A DNA stretch of 64,000 bases. Source: Mytilus californianus. Lineage: Eukaryota; Mollusca; Bivalvia; Mytilida; Mytilidae. The translations under genes were made by a program, and so were the position numbers. Where the stretch lies: NCBI RefSeq assembly GCF_021869535.1, contig NW_026262734.1, forward strand, positions 93,811,285-93,875,284. Direction: 5' to 3'. A model generated the notes under the pieces. That model was not told the origin of the DNA. It did no database searches and saw only the letters and a list, made by a program, of their open reading frames with translations. Of the stretch, positions 23,036 to 34,112 are shown piece after piece. Position 1 is the stretch's first letter. Every line of letters begins with the position of its first letter.

Positions 23036-25371
23036 AATGAAAAAATCACGTTAAAAATTGTGTGTTTTGTGTTCTTTTACACACCTTTAGTTATATTTCA
23101 TGCATAGCTTTTAATTTTGAAATGGAATGAAAATTTGTAAACAAGTCCGAAGACCGATACTCGATTAAATAAAAACATCAACGGTACGATACGAAAACTG
23201 AATGCAAACTAATTTGTGTTACTTACTTTAGGGAATATGTTGTCTATAATACAGCTTCCATCCACGACTAGATCGATCCGGATAGGGAACGGCAAATAGC
23301 TATAGAAGATAAACAAATCTTCTGTAATTATTAAATCAATTTCAGACATCAATTTCAGAAGGTTGTATTACACGCATAAACTACCGTAGTAATGATTTAT
23401 ATTTCCTTGTAGCAAATTACCACGAGAACATTGTCAGCTGTAAAAATGTATACACACGTGTTCGATTGGTTGATTTGAAATTTTGGCTAGGTTGATTTAT
23501 AAGAAATCTAAAGGGAATTGCTTTTAAAATGTTCATGCTTACTAAATATTCGTTTCTATTCCATTTAACACGATGGGCTACATGTATTAAATGTGTTGCA
23601 TTTACAAATATTGAAAAAAGGACCAACTAAAACAAAAACCGATAAAAAAGATAATACACAGACAAACAAATAAACATGATATCAAACAAAGGTCAGCCCA
23701 CCCCTAAAAAGAGGGTAATTGCCCTACACAATTGGTACATACATTTCAATTGTATATACGGAAGAACCAAATGATGAGCTGATTCATTTCTAGTTTTATC
23801 TGGAGAATAAGCTATTATATATTTTTATTTTTTATTTATAAGATAATCATTTAAAAATATACTACACCCTAGCTCCTGATGCTAGTATTATGAGTTATTT
23901 ACAATTGTGTTTGTTATTTTTGTAAAATAGACTCAATTATCTTTGCTGTGCGACATTATATAACACGGAGCATGGATTCAAAAGTTTACAATTTTGGTTT
24001 GGAACATTGTTAAGACATGACGCTCAGCGACTTTATTCAAAAAGGTTCAGCAAAATTAACAGTTGCGAAAAGGTTTGTAGATATCGGGTTAACGGATGGT
24101 TTCCTCATTAAATTCGCAAAATATTCACATATCAGCGTCCATAATGGTACAAAAATTTACGGAAGCACGGAGCACACGATATGGCATGGTCACATAAATC
24201 TTACTACCAAATCTCAGGAAGCTCTGATTGGCAGTTCCTGAGAAAAGAACGACGTAGTTTTATGTAACGGACGGACGGAAACGGCAACGGATGAACAAAC
24301 AGACGTAAACCAGTATACCCCTCCTTTGGGTCGAGGAATGATAAATTGTTGTTTGTGCAAGTCCCTGGTACCTCAAAGTTAACGAATGCAAAATGTCCGC
24401 TGCTTTTGTATAGACAAAATTTTCAATTTCGAAACCATTCTGCAATGTTAACGGATGCGGGGTTTTAATGACGCTTCGTGAATAAGGTCTCTTAACTACA
24501 AAACCCTTTATGAAAGTATTAGAAAACACTGAGACATAAAATTTGCATCTACAGAATTTCGTAAACTATTATGATAGCGTTTTCTTTAATTAAACGAAAT
24601 AAAACGCTACACAAACCACAAACGCAAAAAAGGGACATAAATCTTCAAAAATTTGTAATCTGAGCATGCTGAGTACATCAACATTAACTGTTACATCCAA
24701 TATTTGCTTTACTATGTATTGGAAATACAATTAAATCTTGCTATTGGTCAGGAGATTATCACTTGATTTTGTGAGGCTCATGTGTGTGAAATGAAATCGT
24801 TTTGGCGTTTCATGCGATCATGGCGTAGCTCTATTTACTAGTATTTCAATCTTCTTATAATGTATCGTATACTAATCTCGCAGTGTGTCGTAATTTGAAT
24901 CTTTTTTCGATCTGGCAAGCGATAAGAGAGGGAGAAATCTCAGGTGCGAAATAGGTATTTATATTACTTCTAAAAGATAAACAGCAAAAAATAAATCGCA
25001 CGTGTTCATAAATCAAAGCCGAAGCAATTTAGTAGATATATGTAAACAATGACTGTCAGTTATTTATTAACTAAAGTTACTTCTAACGAAAAACGATAAA
25101 ATTATTACATTGATGGGGGCTTTGAATTAACTTTTCAACTAGAAATATCAGCTGTTTAATTACAAAATTCATCGTTCATCATGTTCAAACAATCTTTCAA
25201 CTGTTATTGATTGACTTCTGTATTGGTAATATTTAGTCGTGCTTTTATATTAGTAAGACAAATATCATATAATGGGAATACAAGGTTATGAATATTCAAA
25301 CCTATCCATAATTATTGGGTTCTTTTCTCTCTCCTTTTGTCAATATAATGCACCGTGTGGCCAAAAAAAAG
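23036..25371. other. Gene-free stretch
   Basis: No gene recognised. 24017-24241 is open for 74 codons, but it runs into ACGGACGGACGG and GTATACCCCTCCTTTGGGTC, words typical of a dispersed bivalve repeat, so the ORF is not credited. Confidence 0.4.
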
Positions 25372-26120
25372 AAGAAAATGAACAGTCAATGTAATGATAC
25401 GTGTGGTCAAGTAAGGGGGAAAATGAATAGTCATTACAATATACCGTGTGGCCAAGTAAGTGAGAACATGAACAGTCAATGTAATGTACCGTATGGTCAA
25501 GTAAGCATGAACAGTCAATGTAATGTACCATGTGGTCAAGTAAGTGAGAACATGAACAGTCAATGTAATATACCGTGTGGCCAAGTAAGTGAGAACATGA
25601 ACAGTCAATGTTATGTACCGTGTGGTCAAGTAACTTAGCATGAACAGTCAATGTAATGTTCCATGTGGTCAAGTCAGTGAGAAAATGAACAGTCAATGCA
25701 ATGAACCATGCGACCAAATAAATGAAAACATGAACAGTCAATGTAATGTACTAGTAATGCACCGTGTGATCAAGTAAGTGAGAACATGAACAGTCAATGT
25801 AGTGCACCGTGTGACCAAGTTAGTGAGAACATGAACAGTCAATGTAATGTACCGTGTGGTGAAGTTAGTGAGAACATGAACAGTCAATATTATTGTTCAA
25901 GTAAGTGAGAACATGAACAGTCAATGTAATGCACCGTGTGACCAAGTTAGTGAGAACATGAACAGTCAATATAATGTACCGTGTGGTGAAGTTAGTGAGA
26001 ACATGAACAGTCAATATTATTGTTCAAGTAAGTGAGAACATGAACAGTCAATGTAATGTACCGTTTGGCCAACTTGACGTAAATGAGAAAATGAACAGTC
26101 AGTGTAAAGTACCGTGTTGA
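25372..26120 (+). repeat. 45-bp minisatellite
   Basis: About 17 units of AACATGAACAGTCAATGTAA, TGTACCGTGTGGTCAAGTAA and GTGAG. Because 45 is a multiple of three, the first seven units stay open on the plus strand as MNSQCNVPCGQVSEN repeats and also on the minus strand. Units with a deletion (TCAATATTATTGTTCAAG) recur twice about 125 bp apart, a higher-order repeat. Confidence 0.93.
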
Positions 26121-27146
26121 CCTATATTATATATTTAATCTTTTACTTATCAATCAATATGTATTAGATGTAAGCATCTAATATATGAGGGGCGTCAGCT
26201 TAGAAGATATCAGACGATTACAATTGATTTACATAGAAGTAATAAATGGATATTTTTATATTTTCTCTTGTTCTAAAAACAGCAATTAGTTTGGATAAAG
26301 CAGGAAAAGTGTCATCTTCACAAATTTTCCAGATGCAGTAACACTTTCAGAAGTTGTAGTTATGGATTTGAAATGAAATATTAATTGCGTCTATTTTTCT
26401 GTCATCAAATTGATACCTCATCACTGATTTTTATGGCAATATTAATTGCTGTTCTATCTTGTCTTTCTCTTGTTTAATTGCTAAAAGCCGAACTTTTTGC
26501 TGATAAAAATTCTTCTATGTATGAAATAAAAAAAAGCGTTGAAAATAAGAAGCTCGATAGTACATCTGGTTTGATTATACCATTGACCGTTCGTTTCTTG
26601 ATCAAAGCTCAACATTAACATAAAAAAGATTGATTAAGTAAGGGTTGCTTGTTCTCCAGGCGGAATCAAACGAGTTTCTCTTGACATATTGACTCCGTTC
26701 AATAACCGACTTTTTCGTTTTTCGTTTTTTTGCCATAGCATTGTCAGTTTGTTTTCGACTTATGAAAACAAAAAAAGGAGGGCAAAAGAATTGTCCTATT
26801 TCCATTGAAGTACCTGTTATATACATATCTATATACATTGTATATACAAAACTTATGTTTTAATGGTTTTTGGTGTACTTAAATTCTTGTTAATTATAAG
26901 TGCGTAATCACCTAAATTGTAATTAATCAGGTTTTTTTTTCAAAATAAATGTGCAATGCACATACAAAGTAAAAAATGCTGTCAACGGTCAGGTCCCGCA
27001 TAGTACACATGTCTCGCTCTACTTGCTCTGTATAGGCAGTTGCAGTCTTTCTTTCAATGGTGTTGTTTCTAAATTTTCATTTTGCCAAACAATAATTGTA
27101 AAATTGGAAACACATTCGGCAAAAATAGACTATTCTATACAAATAT
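26121..27146. other. Gene-free stretch
   Basis: AT-rich; no gene or repeat recognised apart from short low-complexity runs. Confidence 0.4.
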
Positions 27147-27274
27147 ATCATGCTTACAAGGGGTATTTGCCAAAAATACCGGTTGAGAGGTATAAATTTC
27201 CAGAGCCGTTAGGCGAGGGAAATTTGAATACCTCGAAACCGGTATTTTTGGCAAATACCCCTTGTAAGCATGAT
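27147..27274. repeat. 128-bp palindrome with 37-bp perfect arms
   Basis: ATCATGCTTACAAGGGGTAT and TTGCCAAAAATACCGGTT are exactly inverted at 27237-27274, and the middle continues as an imperfect inverse around CCGTTAGGCGAGGG. Two overlapping false ORFs arise because the arms are open on both strands. Confidence 0.9.
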
Positions 27275-27487
27275 TTAATTGTTTGATTCCACCGAATGTT
27301 ATTTGTATCCATCTTGACCTCAGAAAGTTTATTGTAATCAGGTATATCATATGGAGTTTCTTCTTGAATGTATAATTTTTGTATATACTGCAGCTGTGCT
27401 GTTAGCGTTTGCATTGGCCGTATAATGATTTCTGATCCTTTTTGATGTACAGTCACTGACCGTATATATACATTGTATCTAGATATA

Positions 27488-27930
27488 AGAAGATGTGGTA
27501 TGAGTGCCAATGAGACAACTCTCCATCCAGGCCAAAATCCACAAAAGTAAACCATTATAGGTCACAGTACGGTCTTCAACACGGAGCCTTGGTTCACACC
27601 GAACAGTAAGCTATAAAGGTCCCCAAAAATTACTAGTGTAAAACCATTCAAACGGGAAAACCAACGGTCTAATCTATATAAAAAACGAGAAACGAGAAAC
27701 ACTTATGAACCACATCAACAAACGACAACTACTGAACATCAGATTCCTGACTTAGGACAGGTGCAAACAAATGCAGCGGGTTTAAACGTTTTAATGGTAC
27801 CAAACCTTCAACCTTTTTCGGAAACAATAGGGTAACATCACAACATAGAAAGATACACTATAAAATATCAACTGAAATAGCTTAACTCAATCAAAGGACA
27901 TATTAACACCATTGAACATACACTGAACAA
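27488..27930 (+). repeat. Longer AATGAGACAACT repeat copy
   Basis: Starts GATGTGGTATGAGTGCCAATG and runs through GTACGGTCTTCAACACGGAG, AACAAACGACAACTACTGAA and CTTAGGACAGGTGCAAACAA. The latter half appears in mussel repeats downstream of this core. Non-coding. Confidence 0.75.
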
Positions 27931-28089
27931 ATAAATTTGACCTATGATACAATGTAAATACTACCTGTTTATGATAAGCTGGTTTTAGACTACTACACTT
28001 TGTTCATCAGCTTGAGTGAAGCGTAATACAAGCGGATTCCAGTTTATGTTTATGACCGGTTGACAATGCGTTTCCGTTGAGTTTTATTT

Positions 28090-28395
28090 AATATGACGTC
28101 ATTAAAAGTACAGGTTCGCGGAATAGTTACGTCATTCGCTCCAAATTCAATAATGATGTTTTTATCCTAAATATTTCATTTGGAACCGTATATTTAGAAT
28201 GACCATAAATTTGTCCTATTAGAATAGAAATAATTCATTGGGTTATTTTTAGACATGGTATTCCCCATCTGCCATGGTATTTGTTAGCAAATACCCCGGC
28301 ACATGGAATTCCCTAATATAATGACAAATACCCCGGCAGGGAAAAGAAAATCTCAATACATTGAAATTGGTAAAAAATACCATGTCTCTCATCAA
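28090..28395 (+). mobile_element. Degraded relative of the 3'-hairpin element
   Basis: ATATGACGTCATT at the start and TTTGTCCTATTAGAATAGAAATAATTCATTGGG match 19577-20193. The hairpin is replaced by a weaker fold with ATACCCCGGCA words and TACCATGTC at both sides. Confidence 0.5.
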
Positions 28396-29517
28396 ATCAA
28401 AATACAGCATTATTACATAAGGTGGAATTAACTTAATAATTAAACGCTTCTATTCGTAATTTTATTTTGGTGTAAAATATTTGACCGCAGCACATTTTCA
28501 AGTGCTTCATACTTAAAAAAATCGATCAATGCTTTAACAACCGTAAAAAATTACAAAAAGAAGCATTCAGTTTTTATAATTACATTTTTATGCTACATGT
28601 ACAACCATGAAATAACGTAACAATGTTTTCGTTGTTTTCCTATACATTGCTGTGACGTTAACGTTGTCACAGGAAGCACGTGCTGTTATATGTTGAATTT
28701 TATTGGGAAATAAAACATCATTTTAGAATTTCTCTCGATTGTTGTCAGCCAATCAAGAGTATGGATTATTACGAACCATACATGTAATGTAATTATTAAT
28801 ATATATGTTCAATACGGAATCGAGCTCACTACCATTATGATCATTAATAAGTACTAAGTAACTGAATCATGTTTTCTCTTGGGGTACTTATAATGATCTG
28901 TAAAGGAAAGTAATGAACTTTCAATGGCATTTGTAAACTTAGTGTACACTAGTGACATATCAAGTTCAGTCTTTTAAGAGTATAAGGCTGTGAAGTAAAA
29001 GATTTTTATTATATCAGCACAATATACGTTAGTCACGACAGCTTCTCGTAACAATATAAACACATAACAGTGGCCTCGTGTGAAGTAAGACATGTAAGAA
29101 TTATATAAATTATTATTTTATAGCCGGAAAATGTACGCTATAGACGAATACTTTTTTATCAATAGTTAGCATTGATTTATAATGCTGTTCAGTAAAAAAT
29201 TCATTTGTTTAATTTATTTTTGATTATCCGCATCTGCGTTGCCACTTTCAATGTTTTTACAGTAATATGAGCATGATGAGACTACACAGCGTTAACTATT
29301 GTTTCGGTTGACCCAAATTTTAAATATCCTTGACTTTAAAATTGGCTATGAACGTTCCTGATGAAGCTATAAATGTAAATATAAAAAAGAGCTTCGGACA
29401 GCGTTTAAAATTCTGAATCATTAATCATATCACTGCAGATCTTTTTTAATTGTGATTTAGTGAGGCTGATATATATTCATAATGTAGCCAGGGTTGTCAA
29501 CACAATATGAAAATAAT
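28396..29517. other. Gene-free stretch with a palindrome-flank repeat
   Basis: 28558-28790 shares AAAAAGAAGC, TTTATGCTAC-ACAACCATGAAAT and CAGCCAATCAA-ATTA with the segment right of the palindrome at 42166-42309, so it is a copy lacking the palindrome. Nothing else recognised. Confidence 0.5.
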
Positions 29518-29760
29518 AAGATGTGGTATGATTGTCAATGAGACAACTGTCCATTAGAGACCAAATATTGTAGAAGTTAGCAACTATAGGTCACCGTGCT
29601 GTCTTCATCAATGAGCAAAACCCATACCGCATAACATTCTATAAAATGCCCCGAAATGAAAAATGTAAAACAATTCAAAAGAGAAAACCAACGGCCTGAT
29701 TTATGTAAAAAACAATAAACGAAAAATGATATACAGCAACAAACGACGACCATGCTCTTT
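29518..29760 (+). repeat. AATGAGACAACT dispersed repeat
   Basis: GATGTGGTATGATTGTCAATG through CCCATACCGCATAACATTCT and AACAATAAACGAAAAATGAT; the best preserved copy of this family in the window. Confidence 0.8.
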
Positions 29761-30408
29761 AATGGTGAATAATTTTACAACCGGCCTTTTTAACGGGTAT
29801 ACCGTCTGCTTACTACCATCTCACATATTTAATCAATTTGATATGACCATGACTAATTTTATCCGTATAATTTCATAGAAGTTTGTCACCTTCTATATGG
29901 CCTAAAGTTGCAGTTTTTTTCAGTTTTTCTCTGGTCTCACAACCAAACATTTTGATTGTTTGTCGTTAATCATTTTCTGTACTCCATTCAATAACATTTT
30001 CAAAGTTTTTATTTGAGCATATTTTTTTAATCTACGATAGATTGTGATGACAAATGAAAGTTGTATCCTCGGTTGCATCATCATCCTGTATATTCTAAAG
30101 TTAATGATAACTAAGGTCATTGGTATAGTCAACGAATGATAACGGCGGGTCCTTGTTGGACACATAAAGGTACATGTCTATTTATCAGTCAGATGCAGAG
30201 CTATCTTTTTGCATTTTCTGAGAGTTGAAGGATGAAAACCACTGCAGAGACACACGTCTCTGACCATTGTAAGGAGGGAGGGGTCATTACGTTTGTATCA
30301 TTTAAGTTTTGACAATAGGATGTTGTGATTTACAGTATTAAATCTAATAATTGAATAGCAGTACATTTTACATAAAATTGGTTGTTCATAAAAGCTAATT
30401 TTAATATG
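29761..30408. other. Gene-free stretch
   Basis: An 81-codon minus-strand ORF (29920-30165) has no family resemblance. No repeat recognised. Confidence 0.35.
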
Positions 30409-30803
30409 ACGTTCTTTAAACGCTTCAAGTACACACCCGTGGTAAAATGCGAATATAGTTCATATGTCAGCTGATCGACAACGCCATTTGTTTGGACTGT
30501 TCCAATCCCTAATCATTCCCATCATGGCGTTGCATGCTTTTTATAATGGGGATCAGACGGTGTAATTGACGTCATTAAACGATGACCTAAGAATATTTAT
30601 AAACATTCTACGGGAAAATGAACAAATGTGAAACTGACATTCGTCAAAACATGAAAAGATAAACAAACGATGATAAGAATTTGTTGAAACTCAATTTTTC
30701 TTAAATAAAATTAAAATAACCATTTAACTTCATCCAAAACTGTCTTAGAATGTGATTGTAAATCGTGTAAGCGTGTCACTAATTCATGCATCTTCGTCTT
30801 ATA

Positions 30804-31086
30804 GGGGGCCTTGGTGGCCGAGTGGTCCAAGACGTCAAATTACTTTATCACTAGCCTGTCAACAGGACTGGTCTACACTGAGGTTGTTAGTTCGAATTCC
30901 GCACGTGGCAGGTGCGCTCGACTCTAATCTTAATTGACAAGGATTGTTAGTTTTCCTACCAAAGGTCGGTGGTTCTCTCCGGGCACTCCGGCTTCCTCCA
31001 CCAATAATAACTGACCACAAGGAAATAGCATATTCGTGTTGAAAGTGGCGCTAAACACCAATCAATCAATCAATAAAATTAAATCC
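30804..31086 (+). mobile_element. tRNA-derived SINE, complete, with target duplication
   Basis: The head GGCCTTGGTGGCCGAGTGG (A box) and AGTTCGAATTCC (B box) derive from a Leu/Ser-type tRNA. The body contains CCGGCTTCCTCCACCAATAA, a conserved block of mollusc SINEs (MetaSINE/RUDI type, from memory), and the tail is GGCGCTAAACACC plus repeated AATC. The 10-bp target duplication TCGTCTTATA flanks it at 30794-30803 and 31087-31096. Confidence 0.93.
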
Positions 31087-31122
31087 TCGTCTTATACGTC
31101 AATATTATAGTGTGTTCAATTA

Positions 31123-32546
31123 GAAGTGGGACATTTAAAGACGTATCGTATCCGTATCTGATACGTTGACGTATCTGAACGTATCTATGGGTTACTGTTT
31201 GAATGATCATTTACGTGTTTAAATAGTACATGTATATGTGTTTTTTCTATGTTAGATATCTTTCGGTCATTAATACACTCTTTTTATGACATGATAGTTT
31301 TTAATTTATGAATAATCGTATATATCTAAACAAAAGATATTTAAACCGTCATCATTTTCAGGCGTAAATTTTAATAATAATGCAAATGTAGTTAATGATC
31401 GAGTCAAAATCGTGGTAGAGATTTCTAGAATAGGGAAAAGCGGGGAAATATAAGGAAAGGGTGATGCAGATTTTTTCGGTCTCTTTCAGTTTAAATATTT
31501 GGGAAAAAAAGTATTGCCTGCCAAATTTACAAATTTATTATTATTGGTATAAGTAATAAATCCGACACAATCCTCATTTACAAGCAATAAAGTATGTGTA
31601 TAAATATTGTTCACGTACGGTTTATAACCGCTTCTGTAGTCCTGTGTAGTACGAAATGTATAAGATGGAATAATAGCAAAACAGCGAAGATAACGAATAA
31701 AAGAGATCTGTCATTTCGTACATATACCAATAGGAAATTGATTCAAAGAAATATTATCTATGTTTTATTGTATTTTATAGAAAATAGTGATTTTGTAGCA
31801 AATAAAGCAAAGATTTTTGCAGAAAACCTACAGACTTCAATACAGAGATTTTCGTTATAAAATTATAAACGTAGATTACTTACTTGTTTGTCCATGATGT
31901 GCTAGCGTTTGTTTTAAACAAAAAATCATAAACAACCTTTATATTCCAAAACTCATCGTGCTGAGTCACTAAAGTCGAGCGCACCCTACAGGAGGTGTAC
32001 TTGAATTGGTCCATATTTTTATTTGTTTTAACCAATATCTTTATTGATAAACTTGTTTAAAGAAAACCATTGCTAGCACGACATGTAATAATCCTCTATA
32101 TAACACGCACCGAATTGTCAAATATAAGAGCCTGAGGACAAGGTGAAAGGCTGTGGATTTCTATAAAATGTCCATATGTTTAGCATTGAAACAACAAAAG
32201 GGTACACAATCCTTAACTTTATTTATTTTGTAATTGAACTTCACGCCTGGGTAGTTCTAATGATTCAAATATCGAGTGCTAAAATTTATACAAGTATACA
32301 GATTGACACGAAAATCACGTGATTTTTAAATGTGTGTAAATGTTAGCTTCTGGTGTCGTCCATGTAATGTTTTTATAATTGTATTATAGGTACTGCAAAT
32401 ATATATCGTAGATACATCACTTTAAGGGCAATAAATGTGATTAAGACAGAATTTTGAAATACAAGAAGCAAGTATGTAAACATAATACATGCAGATACTT
32501 CAACGTATCAGATACGGATACGATACGTCTTTAAGTGTCCCACTTC
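31123..32546. mobile_element. 1.42-kb inverted-repeat DNA element
   Basis: The termini GAAGTGGGACATTTAAAGAC and GTATCGTATCCGTATCTGAT, then ACGTTGA, are inverted at the right end with one or two mismatches over about 50 bp. TA borders both ends, suggesting TA target duplication (Tc1/mariner-like). The 88-codon interior ORF (31594-31860) is unlike any transposase I know, so the element looks non-autonomous. Confidence 0.85.
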
Positions 32547-32790
32547 TACTACAGGAACAGCAAATATTTCCCTTCACCTAGAGCGCCTCGATCCAAAAGA
32601 ATTGTCGTCTTTATGATCCTATTAGAACAGAAATACTTCATGGGGGGCTTGCATTTATATTGATTTTACCACGGGTTTGTCCTTTATACCTATATGTTAC
32701 CCCTCGCTATCGCGTTATGTAAAATATTTAGCATAAAGGGCCAACTGTGGTAAAATTAATATAAATTCAAGCCCCATGAATTATTTCTTA

Positions 32791-33843
32791 AATATAGTTG
32801 TCAAAGACAGTCTTCTCAAATAACTTATTGAACACAGAAGGTAAAATTGAAATTGGGTGAAAATTGTTTGGATCTGTTTTATGAGGGGGTAACGCGGGGG
32901 CGTGCTCATTTCCCAAATACCGCTTTTTGCAATTTTTCCCCCACTTCCTACTTTTCCCAAATCGCACTTTATACCCTCTATATTACATATACAAACTTTT
33001 TAAAACCTTATATCCCACATCACAAAAGCGAGTCAAGCCTGTACTAGGCGAGTGACATTTTTCAAAAAGACAATTAGTTATCGACCTTAATGAACCCACC
33101 TAACATACGGCTATATTATATATCATTCGAACGCTTATCTGTACCGTTCTGTTTTGCCCGGTCGTCAATACTTTGTACGGTGCATTTTTTGTTAAATCAA
33201 GGTCAAAGGTCAATAATGGACATTCGGCCAAATTTCACAAGAATTAAACAAAATGCCCTTTGCTGTTTCTTGTATGCTATTTTTTCTAAAACTCATGTGG
33301 ACATAATAGAACAGAATGCCATAATTTCAAATCAAGTGCACATTAAAATATTAATTGCGCAATATTTGCAGAAAAATGAAATCTTAAAAAATACTTCAAA
33401 AAAGCTAAAATTTCTTCAGGTATCAATATTTGTATGTCAAAAATAAAATTAATTTATTGTTAATAGGTGAAGGGATTTTTTTTTTCGTCATTTTAAAATG
33501 CAATCAATATCATATTGGTTAGGAATCAGCTTTTGAAGGAGCTCTTGGGATTATATTGGTGTCTCGGGTTGATACGGATGTGATATTGAAAAAGCCATAT
33601 CATATGCACTTTATTATATATACCTCAAGTAGATGTTTTATGTGACATGACGTTATACAGATTAGGGGTTTGATAAAGCCTTTGCCATTGTGATTGATAT
33701 CGATGCCGTTTCTATGATGCATACAGATTAAATGTGTGATAAAGCCTTTGCAACCGTGACTGATGTCGATATCATCACGGATGGCTGATACAGCACGATT
33801 GCCGTTGACCATATTACACATACAATTTATCTGTATTTACTAC
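32791..33843. other. Gene-free stretch upstream of the POLDIP2-like gene
   Basis: 33655-33775 holds two 66-bp units sharing TGATAAAGCCTTTGC and ACAGATTA. A 118-codon ORF (33090-33446) has no family resemblance. Confidence 0.4.
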
Positions 33844-33891
33844 CAGAGACATATAATACAATATTATTATATATTGTATTATATGTCTCTG
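33844..33891. repeat. Perfect 48-bp palindrome before POLDIP2-like exon 1
   Basis: Two 21-base arms starting CAGAGACATATAATACAATA are exact inverses around the loop TATTAT. It ends 123 bases before the chosen start codon, so it lies in the promoter or 5' leader. Confidence 0.95.
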
Positions 33892-34014
33892 TTACTACTA
33901 AGTATATAATAAAAAAAATTATTCATATTCATTTTGCGGAATAATTCCATCATGTTTCCGATATTGGTTTTACCAAGGAAGATAACTCATGAAGAAAAAC
34001 ATTGTCAACATGCC

Positions 34015-34112
34015 ATGGCCAGTTTAAATATAAAAAGAACTTTCTGTTCTTTATTTTCAAGAACTAAACAATGTCAAGAGAAATCACTCAAGTGCCTGTC
34101 CTCAGCGCCAAG
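34015..34112 (+). CDS. POLDIP2: POLDIP2-like exon 1 (presequence)
   Basis: 98 bases: 32 codons from ATG plus AG of codon 33; donor AG|GTATGA. It encodes MASLNIKRTFCSLF and ends in LSSAP, comparable to the HLSS region of vertebrate presequences. The phase (2 bases left over) exactly fits the single leading base of exon 2. The exon is linked to the gene by phase and presequence character, not by strong sequence identity. Confidence 0.8.

Larger units (their letters stand above)
30409..32790 (+). mobile_element. 3'-hairpin element split by two insertions
   Basis: The three outer pieces (30409-30793, 31097-31120, 32549-32790) follow 19577-20193 in order: ATGACGTTCTTTAAACGCTT, ACACCCGTGGTAAAATGCGAA, CCTAGAGCGCCTCGATCCAA and the terminal hairpin at 32630-32787. 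A SINE and a 1.4-kb inverted-repeat element interrupt them. Confidence 0.8.

Noticed and set aside
24017-24241. 74-codon ORF as a small gene
   Set aside because: It flows into ACGGACGG and GTATACCCCTCC words of a dispersed bivalve repeat, and the protein resembles nothing known to me.
25312-25741. CRISPR-like regular array
   Set aside because: Units are contiguous without unique spacers, in an animal genome; it is a minisatellite.
26951-27555. Overlapping ORFs of 71-133 codons on both strands
   Set aside because: They arise from the 128-bp palindrome and adjoining repeat; no family resemblance.
29920-30165. 81-codon minus-strand ORF
   Set aside because: Basic, unstructured-looking sequence without motif; likely chance.
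31594-31860. 88-codon ORF as a transposase
   Set aside because: No DDE/D pattern or helix-turn-helix; far shorter than Tc1/mariner transposases. The host element is treated as non-autonomous.
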